The position numbers were made by a program, and so were the translations under genes. The notes beneath the pieces are model-generated. The model saw nothing but the letters and a program-made list of their open reading frames with translations, was not told the origin of the DNA and did no database searches. DNA of 6,632 nt from Acidobacteriota bacterium (lineage in GTDB: Bacteria > Acidobacteriota > Terriglobia > UBA7540), in contig JAJYHU010000002.1 in assembly GCA_021784615.1 (NCBI GenBank), positions 1-6,632 of the forward strand, given 5' to 3'. Position 1 is the first letter of the stretch; each line of letters starts with the position of its first letter. Positions 1-5,920 of the stretch are shown here, piece by piece.

Positions 1-2232
1 CGTAATCTTTGGCGCTACATGGCGGACTCCGAGCCACGCGAGGTAAACAACCGGCAACACACCGCCCACAATGAACAAGGCGTCGCCGGGTAGCCGCAGC
101 CACTCAATCAAGGCGTTCAAATGGCCTGTCAGGTACTGGAGCGTGCGCGCGTCATAATAGCCGTAACGCACGGAGTGGTACAACTGGATGACGCCGAGCG
201 GAAAGAGCGAGGCAAAACACATCCAGGCCAAGCCGAGGTTGAGAGACCAGAAGCTGATTTTGGCCGCGCGATCCGACCAGCGATCCTGAGGAATCATATA
301 GCGCAGGCAGAAGAGCGCGAGGCCCACCGCCAGCATTCCGTAAACACCCATCATGGCCGCATGCGCGTGGTTGGCGGTCAGCGCCGTTCCGATTTCATAG
401 TAGGAGACAACCGGGAGGTTGATCAAAAAACCGAAAATGCCAGCGCCCAGGAAGTTCCAGAAGCCGACGGCGGCGAGAAACATCACGGCCCAGAAATGTG
501 GGAAAGGCGACTTCGATCTTGCGCTCTGCTCAGCGCCCAACTGCAGGAAGCTCCACGCTTCAAGCGTCAGGAATGTGAGAGGAATGACTTCAGCGGCTGA
601 AAAGAAAGCGCCCAACGCCATGTGAACGGCCGGTTCACCAGAAAAGTAAAGGTGGTGCATCGTGCCGATGACGCCGCCGGCGGAGTAGAGCAGGATATCC
701 AGATAAACCATCGTCAGCGCCACGCGTTCGTGCACCACTCCCAGAAGCACAAATATATAGGCTACAATGATGGTGGTGAAGAGCTCCAGAAAGTCCTCCA
801 CCCACAGGTGCACAACCCAAAACCGCCAGAAGTCCGTCGTGGTGAATGCCTCATTCGGCCTGGCCAGCAAACCAACTGCATAAAAAGCCGGAATCGACAA
901 AGCGGAGAAGAAGAACAGCCACGGCAGGTTGCCGATATGTTCGGTGCTCAGTCGCCCGCGCAACCCTCGGAAGAGAATAATCACCCAGAAAATCAGGCCG
1001 ATCGTCAGCAGTATCTGCCAGAAGCGCCCCAGGTCCAGGTATTCAAAGCCCTGATTGCCAAACCAGCTCCAGAGATGGTGAATCCAGCCTTCAATCCCAG
1101 CATACTCGCCAATCAGGCTTCCAAATACCACGATGGCGAGCGCTCCGAGAAGACCGTAAGCGAGCCAATGCTGCCCTTTGGGCTCGCGCTTGGTAATCAT
1201 CGGGACAAGGAATATGCCGGCAGCCAGATAGGAGGTCGCCACCCAGAAAATCGCAAGTTGGACGTGCCACGTCCGGGCGATATTGAAAGGCAGAATGCGA
1301 GCGAGGTCGAGTCCGAAAAAACTGGAAATGTCAGCGCGATAATGCTGTGACGCGCCGCCCAGCAACGTCTGCACCAGGAAGAGCACGGCCATGACCAGGA
1401 AAAAGTATGCTGTGGCACGCTGCGCGGGCGTCAGGCTTACCGAGTCCGGGGGACGAAAGGATACAACGGCTTGCTCGCGCCCATGCCAGCCGAGGAAGTT
1501 CCACCGGCCGAAAGCCGCGAGCAGCAGACCGATGCCTCCCAGCAGCGCGATCAGCGAAAGCACGCTCCAGACAATCGCGTCGGCAGTGAGGTGGTTCCCT
1601 ACCAATGATTCGGACGGCCAATTGTTGGTGTAAGAGTATTCCAGGCCAGGCCGCAAGGCGGCCGATGCCCACGCCGACCAACTGAAAAACGCCGTGAGAT
1701 CTCTGATCTGCTGCGGATCGGTGATGGCTTTGGGGCGCAGGCCAAACCGGGTGCTGGGCTGGGAGAAGAAATCCTGGTAATGGCCCTGAAGGTCCTTGAA
1801 CGCGTTGGCTTGAGCGGCCGTATATTCCAAAGTCCCTGTCTGCGCATTGTAGCGATTCGTCTTGAAATCTATGATCGTTTGGGCGTGAGCCCGGTCCGAG
1901 GCCGATCCCCCGTATTGATCCAGAGCGATGAGCGCTGCGCGATGAAGATAATCAGCCGTAAAGTCCGGCCCAAGATAAGCTCCGTGGCCGAAGATTGAGC
2001 CGTACTCCATCAGGCCATTGCGGAGGAAGGTTTCCTGCCCGCGAGTGATGTCTGACCGCGTAAAAAGGACCTGGCCGGAGGGATCAACAACCTTAGCCGG
2101 AATCGGAGGCTCGCTGGTGTAGGTTCGGTAGGCCAAAAGACCCATTACAAAAAAACCAAACAAGAAAACGATGACGATGGCTTGGCCCCACTTGCTTGAA
2201 ACCATCAGGCTGCGTTTGGTTTTTACGTTCAT
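1..2232 (-). CDS. norB: Quinol-dependent nitric oxide reductase (qNOR), single large subunit; 3' end cut by window edge
   Basis: Inner-membrane enzyme reducing two NO to N2O with electrons from quinol; also called NorZ. The frame is open for 744 codons from ATG 2232-2230 to the window edge with no stop. qNORs are about 750-790 residues, so only the extreme C-terminus is missing. A TM helix at about residues 13-36 is followed by an extracytoplasmic NorC-like region (about 40-230) with no CXXCH, as expected of qNOR rather than cytochrome-c-dependent NorB. The catalytic core follows. Probable ligands are H323 (ARTWHVQL) and H624 for heme b, H622 for heme b3 (NHAHAAMMG), and H475, H526 and H527 for FeB (VVHLWVED, TMHHLYFSGEP). 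Glutamates E479, E483 and E548 match the conserved NorB glutamates. Start choice: GAGGAGG lies about 7 bases upstream. Monocistronic as far as visible; probable role is NO detoxification or denitrification. Oddity: D480 follows the catalytic-site glutamate, where I expect Gly. Confidence 0.97.
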   Translation of the reverse strand, partial: MNVKTKRSLMVSSKWGQAIVIVFLFGFFVMGLLAYRTYTSEPPIPAKVVDPSGQVLFTRSDITRGQETFLRNGLMEYGSIFGHGAYLGPDFTADYLHRAALIALDQYGGSASDRAHAQTIIDFKTNRYNAQTGTLEYTAAQANAFKDLQGHYQDFFSQPSTRFGLRPKAITDPQQIRDLTAFFSWSAWASAALRPGLEYSYTNNWPSESLVGNHLTADAIVWSVLSLIALLGGIGLLLAAFGRWNFLGWHGREQAVVSFRPPDSVSLTPAQRATAYFFLVMAVLFLVQTLLGGASQHYRADISSFFGLDLARILPFNIARTWHVQLAIFWVATSYLAAGIFLVPMITKREPKGQHWLAYGLLGALAIVVFGSLIGEYAGIEGWIHHLWSWFGNQGFEYLDLGRFWQILLTIGLIFWVIILFRGLRGRLSTEHIGNLPWLFFFSALSIPAFYAVGLLARPNEAFTTTDFWRFWVVHLWVEDFLELFTTIIVAYIFVLLGVVHERVALTMVYLDILLYSAGGVIGTMHHLYFSGEPAVHMALGAFFSAAEVIPLTFLTLEAWSFLQLGAEQSARSKSPFPHFWAVMFLAAVGFWNFLGAGIFGFLINLPVVSYYEIGTALTANHAHAAMMGVYGMLAVGLALFCLRYMIPQDRWSDRAAKISFWSLNLGLAWMCFASLFPLGVIQLYHSVRYGYYDARTLQYLTGHLNALIEWLRLPGDALFIVGGVLPVVYLAWLGVRHVAPKIT

Positions 2233-2314
2233 CGATTGCCTCCTCGCGTCTGTTCTGATCGTGCGCCCGGGATAAGAATGAAAATCTCTAATAACATTGC
2301 CGGAAGCCGGAGAC

Positions 2315-2330
2315 TGCGACTTAAGTCACA
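2315..2330. promoter_or_regulatory. CRP/FNR-family-like operator upstream of the NO reductase
   Basis: The 16-bp near-palindrome TGCGACTTAAGTCACA contains a perfect 10-bp core (GACTTAAGTC, 2318-2327). It fits the CRP-type pattern TGTGA-N6-TCACA with one mismatch. Its centre (about 2322.5) is about 90 bp upstream of the reductase ATG. A possible minus-strand -10 element, TTATTA (2294-2289), lies about 31 bp downstream, so the site would be near -41, the usual position of an activator of this family. Nitric oxide reductase genes are often controlled by FNR/DNR/NnrR proteins of the CRP superfamily. Which regulator binds here is inference; no regulator gene is in the window. Confidence 0.5.
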
Positions 2331-2351
2331 CCGACAGGAGCTGGAAAGCTA

Positions 2352-2379
2352 AAATTAGACCTTCAGAATGAATTGTCAA
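2352..2379 (-). promoter_or_regulatory. Sigma70-like promoter for the NO reductase
   Basis: On the minus strand a perfect TTGACA -35 hexamer (2379-2374) is followed after 16 bp by TAATTT (2357-2352) as a weak -10. The surroundings are AT-rich compared with the coding DNA. Transcription would begin near 2345, giving a leader of about 110 bases. The palindrome at 2315-2330 would then lie inside the leader, where a bound protein would repress. The alternative is that the palindrome is an activator site for a closer promoter with -10 at 2294-2289. Sequence alone does not decide between them. Confidence 0.4.
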
Positions 2380-2468
2380 GCGGTATGTTGGATCGCATTT
2401 TTACAGAACGCAGGGTTTAAAAATATGTCCGGTGGGATATTGAGTGCGCTAACGAAATTCTCATGTCA

Positions 2469-2852
2469 TCAGGCTTCGTAGATTTCGATGGGCAGTCCGT
2501 CGGGGTCCTGGAAGAAGGTGAATTTTTTGCCGGTGGTTTCGTCCACCCGGATGGGTTCCACTGCTACACCTTTTCGCACGAGGTCTTCGGCGGTCTGTTC
2601 GACATTGTCGACTGCAAAGGCAAGATGGCGCGGACCGCAAGCTTCCGGGCGTGTCGGACGTTTCGGCGGGTTAGGGAAAGAAAAGAGTTCAATCTGATAT
2701 TCGTTCCCGACCATCAGGTCCAGCTTCCAGGAGTTTCGCTCGCGGCGGTAAATCTCCCGCACAACCTTGAGTCCCAGCGTATGGACGTAAAAGTCCTTTG
2801 ACCGCCCGTAATCTGAGCAGATGATTGCAACATGGTGGATTCTTTTGAGCAT
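2469..2852 (-). CDS. gloA2: YaeR/GloA2-type glyoxalase I-like metalloprotein (VOC superfamily)
   Basis: Cytosolic 127-residue protein of the vicinal-oxygen-chelate fold, built from two beta-alpha-beta-beta-beta units (about 4-57 and 73-125). It resembles E. coli YaeR along its length, with signatures IELFSFP (54-60), RPEACG (68-73), RHLAF (75-79) and DPDGLPIE (116-123). The four expected metal ligands are present: H7, E55, H76 and E123. The family is related to glyoxalase I, which acts on the methylglyoxal-glutathione hemithioacetal, but the true substrate of the YaeR branch is not established. Start: ATG 2852-2850 gives the family length and begins directly at the first beta strand (MLKRIHHVAII). 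The frame stays open 50 codons further upstream (to 3002), but that stretch has no family character. No good ribosome-binding site is visible; instead a 14-bp inverted repeat lies just upstream (2861-2874). No clear terminator follows the gene. Confidence 0.93.
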   Translation of the reverse strand: MLKRIHHVAIICSDYGRSKDFYVHTLGLKVVREIYRRERNSWKLDLMVGNEYQIELFSFPNPPKRPTRPEACGPRHLAFAVDNVEQTAEDLVRKGVAVEPIRVDETTGKKFTFFQDPDGLPIEIYEA

Positions 2853-2860
2853 AGGGCGTT

Positions 2861-2874
2861 CGCAAGTTCTTGCG
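2861..2874. repeat. 14-bp inverted repeat just upstream of the gloA2 start
   Basis: On the minus strand CGCAAG-AA-CTTGCG is a perfect 6+6 inverted repeat whose end lies 8 bases before the gloA2 ATG. It occupies the place where a ribosome-binding site would be, and no purine-rich Shine-Dalgarno is seen. It may be a repressor operator, a small RNA hairpin (CGCAA/TTGCG with loop GAAC) limiting translation, or chance. Confidence 0.35.
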
Positions 2875-3049
2875 CATGGAGCGCAACGCCATGTTAGCAC
2901 TTCGGGAAGATTGTGAGGCAGGAATGGAATCTTCGGAACGAAACTTTTCTTCCCGCTTCTAGGCAGGACTGCGGGTGACTCGAAAGCCCTCGATGAAGGC
3001 AATTGAGCGTACGGATCGCTAGCGGCTGTGAAAATGGAGAGTCGAGGAT

Positions 3050-3136
3050 TGGTGCGGAAGGGGGGACTCGAACCCCCACGGTCTTGCGACCGTCAGCCCC
3101 TCAAGCTGGTGCGTCTGCCAATTCCGCCACTTCCGC
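3050..3136 (-). tRNA. leuU: tRNA-Leu (anticodon GAG), with encoded CCA
   Basis: The minus strand folds into a class II tRNA of 84 nt plus an encoded CCA (3052-3050). The acceptor stem is GCGGAAG/CTTCCGC with discriminator A. The D arm closes GCG/CGC with the GGCAGACGC typical of tRNA-Leu. The anticodon loop is TTGAGGG (anticodon GAG, reading CUC/CUU). The long variable arm is CGGTC-GCAA-GACCG, and the T arm is GGGGG-TTCGAGT-CCCCC. All stems pair perfectly except C27-A43 at the top of the anticodon stem. It lies 62 bp downstream of secG on the same strand, so it may be processed from the end of the tpiA-secG transcript. The same secG to tRNA-Leu(GAG) neighbourhood occurs in E. coli (leuU), which is the basis for the symbol. 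Confidence 0.97.
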
Positions 3137-3198
3137 ATGGGAGGTAAATCGGGTGAACTTGTGTTGCGATGCAAGCCATTGCATCCGTTGGGTTCCCG

Positions 3199-3498
3199 TT
3201 ATTTCTTGGCCGGCGCGGCCGGAGCCGTTTGGGTTTGCGCGGGCGCATTTTGCAATACGGAACTGGACGAGCTTTTCGTCGCCCAGATCGCCAGCGTAAC
3301 GCACGTCACCATAAAAATAGCTCCCAAGACCCAGGTAACCTTCGCAAGCGTCGAAACCGCACCCCGGGGTCCGAAGGCCGCTTGGCTCGATCCGCCAAAG
3401 GCCGCCGCCATATCAACGTTCTCTCCGCCCTGGATGAGAACCACGATAACCAGCAAAATGCTCACCAGGATCTGAACAATTGTCACGGCCGTAACCAT
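3199..3498 (-). CDS. secG: Preprotein translocase subunit SecG
   Basis: Small auxiliary subunit of the SecYEG channel in the cytoplasmic membrane, assisting SecA-driven protein export. The protein has 99 residues, within the normal range, with two membrane helices (about 4-22 and 52-72). The conserved cytoplasmic loop between them includes LIQGGENVDMAAAFGG (21-36) and AAFGPRG (40-46). The C-terminus is a hydrophilic Ala/Pro/Gln/Ser tail ending in KK, typical of longer SecG proteins and poorly conserved. ATG 3498-3496 is preceded by an AGAGGAAG ribosome-binding site a few bases upstream. It follows tpiA by 39 bp on the same strand and is followed by tRNA-Leu, so it is very likely co-transcribed with tpiA. 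The tpiA-secG pairing is common in bacteria and has no obvious functional logic. Confidence 0.95.
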   Translation of the reverse strand: MVTAVTIVQILVSILLVIVVLIQGGENVDMAAAFGGSSQAAFGPRGAVSTLAKVTWVLGAIFMVTCVTLAIWATKSSSSSVLQNAPAQTQTAPAAPAKK

Positions 3499-3537
3499 AA
3501 AACTTCCTCTCGATCTTGCTTCAGGCTCTCGGCCCTC

Positions 3538-4296
3538 TTAGGCCGACGGATAATTGATAATTGCGGCGAAGGAGTCAACGTTCAAGCTGGCTCCGCCCAC
3601 GAGCGCCCCGTCGATTTCCTCTTGAGCCATCAGCCCGCCAACATTCTGCGGCTTGACGCTTCCACCGTAAAGAATTCTGACTGCGTCCGCCTGCTCGTCA
3701 CCAAATTGGCCGGCGGACAGCTTCCTCAAGTACGCGTGACTTTCTGCCGCCATCTCCGGTGTTGCGGTTCGGCCCGTGCCTATCGCCCACACTGGCTCAT
3801 ATGCCATCATGATACGGGAAAACTCCAGAGGGGTCAACCCTGCGAAGCCGCCCAGGAACTGGCGTTCGAGCACCTTTTGGGTTTCCTCCCGCTCTCGCTC
3901 TTCCAGGGTTTCTCCCACGCAGACAATGGGCGTGAGTCCGGCTAAGAGCGCGGCCTTCAGCTTGAGGTTGACCTGCTCGTCGGTTTCGCCGTGGTCGTGC
4001 CGGCGTTCAGAATGGCCAATGATCACATGCGTACAGCCCGCATCAAGGAGCATTCGGAGTGAAATATCGCCGGTGTGCGCTCCTTCATTGTCCCAGTGGA
4101 CGTCCTGGGCGGCGATGCCAATCCGGCTCCCTTTGGCTGCCTGCGCCGCTTCCGCCAGGGCTGTGAAGGGGGGAGCTACGACCACCTCGCAGTGGCCGAC
4201 CTTCGCCACGCGCGGCTTCAGCTCCTCGATGAAAGCTACGGTTTCACCGCGCGTCTTGTACATCTTCCAGTTACCAGCAATTACCGGTTTTCGCAA
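3538..4296 (-). CDS. tpiA: Triosephosphate isomerase
   Basis: Cytosolic glycolytic and gluconeogenic enzyme interconverting dihydroxyacetone phosphate and glyceraldehyde 3-phosphate. The 252-residue (beta/alpha)8 barrel has the usual length and every catalytic feature: N9 and K11 (GNWKMYK, 8-14), catalytic H95 (IIGHSERR, 92-99), catalytic base E167 in AYEPVWAIGTG (165-175) with the phosphate-closing loop 6 just after it, and the phosphate-binding GGSV (211-214). The start is the rare codon TTG (4296-4294). An in-frame TAG lies six codons upstream and no ATG or GTG lies between, so TTG is forced; AGGGG about nine bases upstream is the ribosome-binding site. Downstream is secG. Upstream, where pgk is often adjacent, lies the repeat-flanked nuclease and four-helix-bundle block. 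No strong dedicated promoter is seen in the 86-bp gap, so expression probably depends on read-through or on an unrecognised promoter in the block. Confidence 0.97.
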   Translation of the reverse strand: MRKPVIAGNWKMYKTRGETVAFIEELKPRVAKVGHCEVVVAPPFTALAEAAQAAKGSRIGIAAQDVHWDNEGAHTGDISLRMLLDAGCTHVIIGHSERRHDHGETDEQVNLKLKAALLAGLTPIVCVGETLEEREREETQKVLERQFLGGFAGLTPLEFSRIMMAYEPVWAIGTGRTATPEMAAESHAYLRKLSAGQFGDEQADAVRILYGGSVKPQNVGGLMAQEEIDGALVGGASLNVDSFAAIINYPSA

Positions 4297-4320
4297 GGTT
4301 CTTTTCCCCTAGTCGGTGTT

Positions 4321-4350
4321 GGCAGTAGGCTGAGGCAGTAGGCAGTGCGC
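4321..4350. repeat. GGCAGTAGGC repeat tract between the nuclease gene and tpiA
   Basis: The plus strand has GGCAGTAGGC at 4321-4330, a TGA spacer, then GGCAGTAGGC again at 4334-4343 running into AGTGCGC. The repeat is intergenic, starting 25 bp upstream of the tpiA start codon. It is in the opposite orientation to the related tracts at 5426-5441 and 5921-5966. GTAGGCAGT (4338-4346) is the exact inverse complement of ACTGCCTAC at 5433-5441, so the nuclease gene is bracketed by inverted copies. Confidence 0.75.
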
Positions 4351-4382
4351 TGGCCACATTGCTGCCCTCTACGCCAAGGATT

Positions 4383-5390
4383 TCACTTGCCATGTCTAGC
4401 CAGCTCCCTTAGCTGGTTTATGAGACGCTCCGCCTCATCTCGAGCAGATAAACGAACGACAGAATCCCACGTGTCTTCTCCAATAACCGAGTAGCCGCCT
4501 CTTAGTTGCTCTCGGATGCGCTCCTGAGGGATTCCGGTAATATGGGAGAGAACTCCAGCGCGCACCCACACGTCGAGCTTGCCGTCGGGGGAATTTTCAC
4601 GAGCACCCGCCACATTAACGCCGAATACGATATTGCCGACGCTTCGATCTTTGTAGCGGAACGAACCTCCGTAAGTCCTCCGGGGCCGTTCCTCCCATAC
4701 CTCCTGAAGGGCACGGCAGGCCACAACCATATCCTCTACGTGTCGGTCCTTCGCAACGGCCAACAGGCTTTCAACGCTCGGTTGCACTCCTTCACTCGAT
4801 GGCCTCACGGTGCTCTCTGGTAGCAGGAGAGTACGAACAAGGACCTCGCGCTCCCCGCGAAGCCTTGCGTATTTGAGAAGGACGACATTGAATTCCACGG
4901 CATGTCGCTCTCGCAGGTAGTTCACGATCCTCTCTGCTGAAGCGTCGAGCCGCGACGCTACGATGACTATCTTATGGTTCTGCGGCAAAAGTTCCGACGG
5001 CACTTCAACGCCGAAGTGCCTTTCAAAAACTTCGGAGGGGTCGGCTTTCAGGTACTGCTTTGCATTGGCGAGGATCTCTTCTGGACTTGTGTCGTTCAGC
5101 CAGGAAGCGTAGTCTAGCGCCTGTGCCACTGCCTCCCGTGCCGACCTGTCCCGTTTCAGTTCGACTACTACCAGTTTCCCAGCCGCATCAATGCAAAGCA
5201 GATCCAAGCGTCCGACGCCGGGGATATCCCGCTGAAGATCGATCACCAGAAGCTCTTCACCAAGGATACCGGGAGCTTGGGTGATCCACGCCTCCAGTTC
5301 ATCCTCGAGCCGGTGGTCAGCGAGAGCGGTGTCCTCGACGGGGCCAACCTTCCCGTCCGTGATTTCCCACATCTTGATTTCCGTAGCCAC
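4383..5390 (-). CDS. DUF91/NucS-like PD-(D/E)XK endonuclease domain protein
   Basis: A 335-residue soluble protein with an N-terminal nuclease-like domain. EDELEAWI (29-36) is followed by catalytic-type D63 in GRLDLL (60-65), then E77-x-K79 in VVVELKR (74-80) and the QALDY motif (90-94). This spacing and order match the DUF91/NucS nuclease core of the PD-(D/E)XK superfamily. Residues 139-174 (KIVIVASRLD, then FNVVLLKY) look like the strand-helix-strand that often completes such folds. The C-terminal part, about 200-335, I do not recognise. Canonical NucS/EndoMS, a mismatch-specific endonuclease of archaea and actinobacteria, has its nuclease domain at the C-terminus behind a DNA-binding domain, so identity with NucS is not implied. 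Start GTG 5390-5388 follows AAGGAAGAG; ATG 5372-5370 is an alternative. The gene lies between tpiA and the four-helix-bundle gene, bracketed by short inverted repeats. Possible roles are DNA repair, defence or mobile-element functions; none is demonstrated. Confidence 0.82.
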   Translation of the reverse strand: MATEIKMWEITDGKVGPVEDTALADHRLEDELEAWITQAPGILGEELLVIDLQRDIPGVGRLDLLCIDAAGKLVVVELKRDRSAREAVAQALDYASWLNDTSPEEILANAKQYLKADPSEVFERHFGVEVPSELLPQNHKIVIVASRLDASAERIVNYLRERHAVEFNVVLLKYARLRGEREVLVRTLLLPESTVRPSSEGVQPSVESLLAVAKDRHVEDMVVACRALQEVWEERPRRTYGGSFRYKDRSVGNIVFGVNVAGARENSPDGKLDVWVRAGVLSHITGIPQERIREQLRGGYSVIGEDTWDSVVRLSARDEAERLINQLRELARHGK

Positions 5391-5425
5391 GCTCTGCTCT
5401 TCCTTCGGGCACGAAGCCTACGCGG

Positions 5426-5441
5426 ACTGCCCACTGCCTAC
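5426..5441. repeat. ACTGCC repeat tract between the four-helix-bundle and nuclease genes
   Basis: The plus strand reads ACTGCCCACTGCCTAC in the 76-bp gap. It shares GCCCACTGCC with the tract at 5921-5966 (same orientation) and is inverted relative to 4321-4350. On the transcribed strand it reads GTAGGCAGTGGGCAGT. The remainder of the gap also holds further TAGGC words (for example at 5414-5420). Confidence 0.65.
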
Positions 5442-5466
5442 GGCTTAACGCGGGTGACACACTCGC

Positions 5467-5844
5467 CTACAGGCCGCTGCGATTCGGGGGCTTCGCCGCG
5501 TTGGCAGATCCGCGCGGAGCGAACTTTTCGGGATCAGCAATCATTACGTGCAACATTCTGCCAATCTCGTCGTATGCTTTCGTGAACTGCCGATGGCCTT
5601 CTGGGGCAAGATAGCCGCAATCCCGGGCAAAGTCGAGCCAAACGCCAGTTTCGGTTGCTTCAGCATCTGCATCCGCCAACTTGCTTGAAAACATGGCGGG
5701 GTATTGCCGCTTTCGGTATCCCTCGGCGATATTGGCGGCGACGGAGCGCGAGGATCTGCGAATCTGGCTGGTGAGTGAATAGCGCTCCTCCTTTGTAAAT
5801 GACCGTGACCGCCGGAAGATATCCATCGCAGTCGCGTACGCCAA
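5467..5844 (-). CDS. Four-helix-bundle protein (IVP/S23 family), intact part downstream of an in-frame amber codon
   Basis: The 125-residue frame is clearly of the four-helix-bundle family first known from ORFs inside 23S rRNA intervening sequences of some bacteria; the DGR accessory protein Avd has the same fold. The diagnostic stretch is LTSQIRRSSRSVAANIAEGY (24-43), preceded by SFTKEERYS, with further helices through LDFARDCGYLAPEGH and EIGRMLHVMI. Molecular function is not established, although basic residues suggest nucleic-acid binding. The canonical N-terminal start of helix 1 (FRELRVYQ-type) is missing from this frame. It is encoded directly upstream in the same frame (5847-5901) but separated by TAG at 5847-5845. 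If the gene is expressed, translation must restart at TTG 5844-5842 or ATG 5826-5824, or read through the amber. It ends in TAG 5469-5467, followed by GGCG as in the repeat family. No rRNA or reverse transcriptase is nearby. Confidence 0.8.
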   Translation of the reverse strand: MAYATAMDIFRRSRSFTKEERYSLTSQIRRSSRSVAANIAEGYRKRQYPAMFSSKLADADAEATETGVWLDFARDCGYLAPEGHRQFTKAYDEIGRMLHVMIADPEKFAPRGSANAAKPPNRSGL

Positions 5845-5901
5845 CTAGTAAACTCGCAGTTCTCTGAAGCCACGGTTCGAGTTGTTTCTCGCTTCGCCCA
5901 T
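5845..5901 (-). pseudogene. Severed 5' end of the four-helix-bundle gene (18 codons then amber)
   Basis: From ATG 5901-5899 the minus strand encodes 18 residues ending GFRELRVY and then TAG (5847-5845). In the next codon, in the same frame, the four-helix-bundle protein continues with LAYATAMDIF. Family members typically begin with an F-R/K-x-L-x-V-W/Y-Q motif in helix 1, so the TAG sits exactly where CAG (Gln) is expected. A single C-to-T change explains it. A full-length ancestral gene would span 5901-5467 (144 residues counting the lost Gln). Alternatives are a sequencing error or a new downstream start. Confidence 0.7.
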
Positions 5902-5920
5902 CACTGGCCACTTATTGCTA

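Noticed and set aside
121..1998. Several open frames on both strands inside the first 2 kb
   Set aside because: They are out-of-frame shadows of the long nitric oxide reductase gene, whose heme and FeB ligands are all in one uninterrupted minus-strand frame.
2853..3002. N-terminal extension of the glyoxalase-like protein by 50 residues
   Set aside because: The extension has no family character. Starting at ATG 2852 gives the usual length of about 127 residues beginning at the first conserved strand.
3017..3024. CGCTAGCG palindrome downstream of the tRNA as a terminator
   Set aside because: It is only 8 bp with no loop and no T-run after it on the minus strand.
2894..3304. Open frames over the tRNA region encoding strings such as EGGTRTPTVL or AEVAELADAPA
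   Set aside because: These are well-known translation artefacts of tRNA-Leu genes and their complements, not proteins.
3169..4341. Long plus-strand frames opposite secG and tpiA
   Set aside because: They are antisense to two confidently identified genes and show no recognisable protein features.
5660..5911. Overlapping minus-strand frames over the four-helix-bundle gene
   Set aside because: They are alternative frames; only the frame with LTSQIRR and NIAEGY matches a family.
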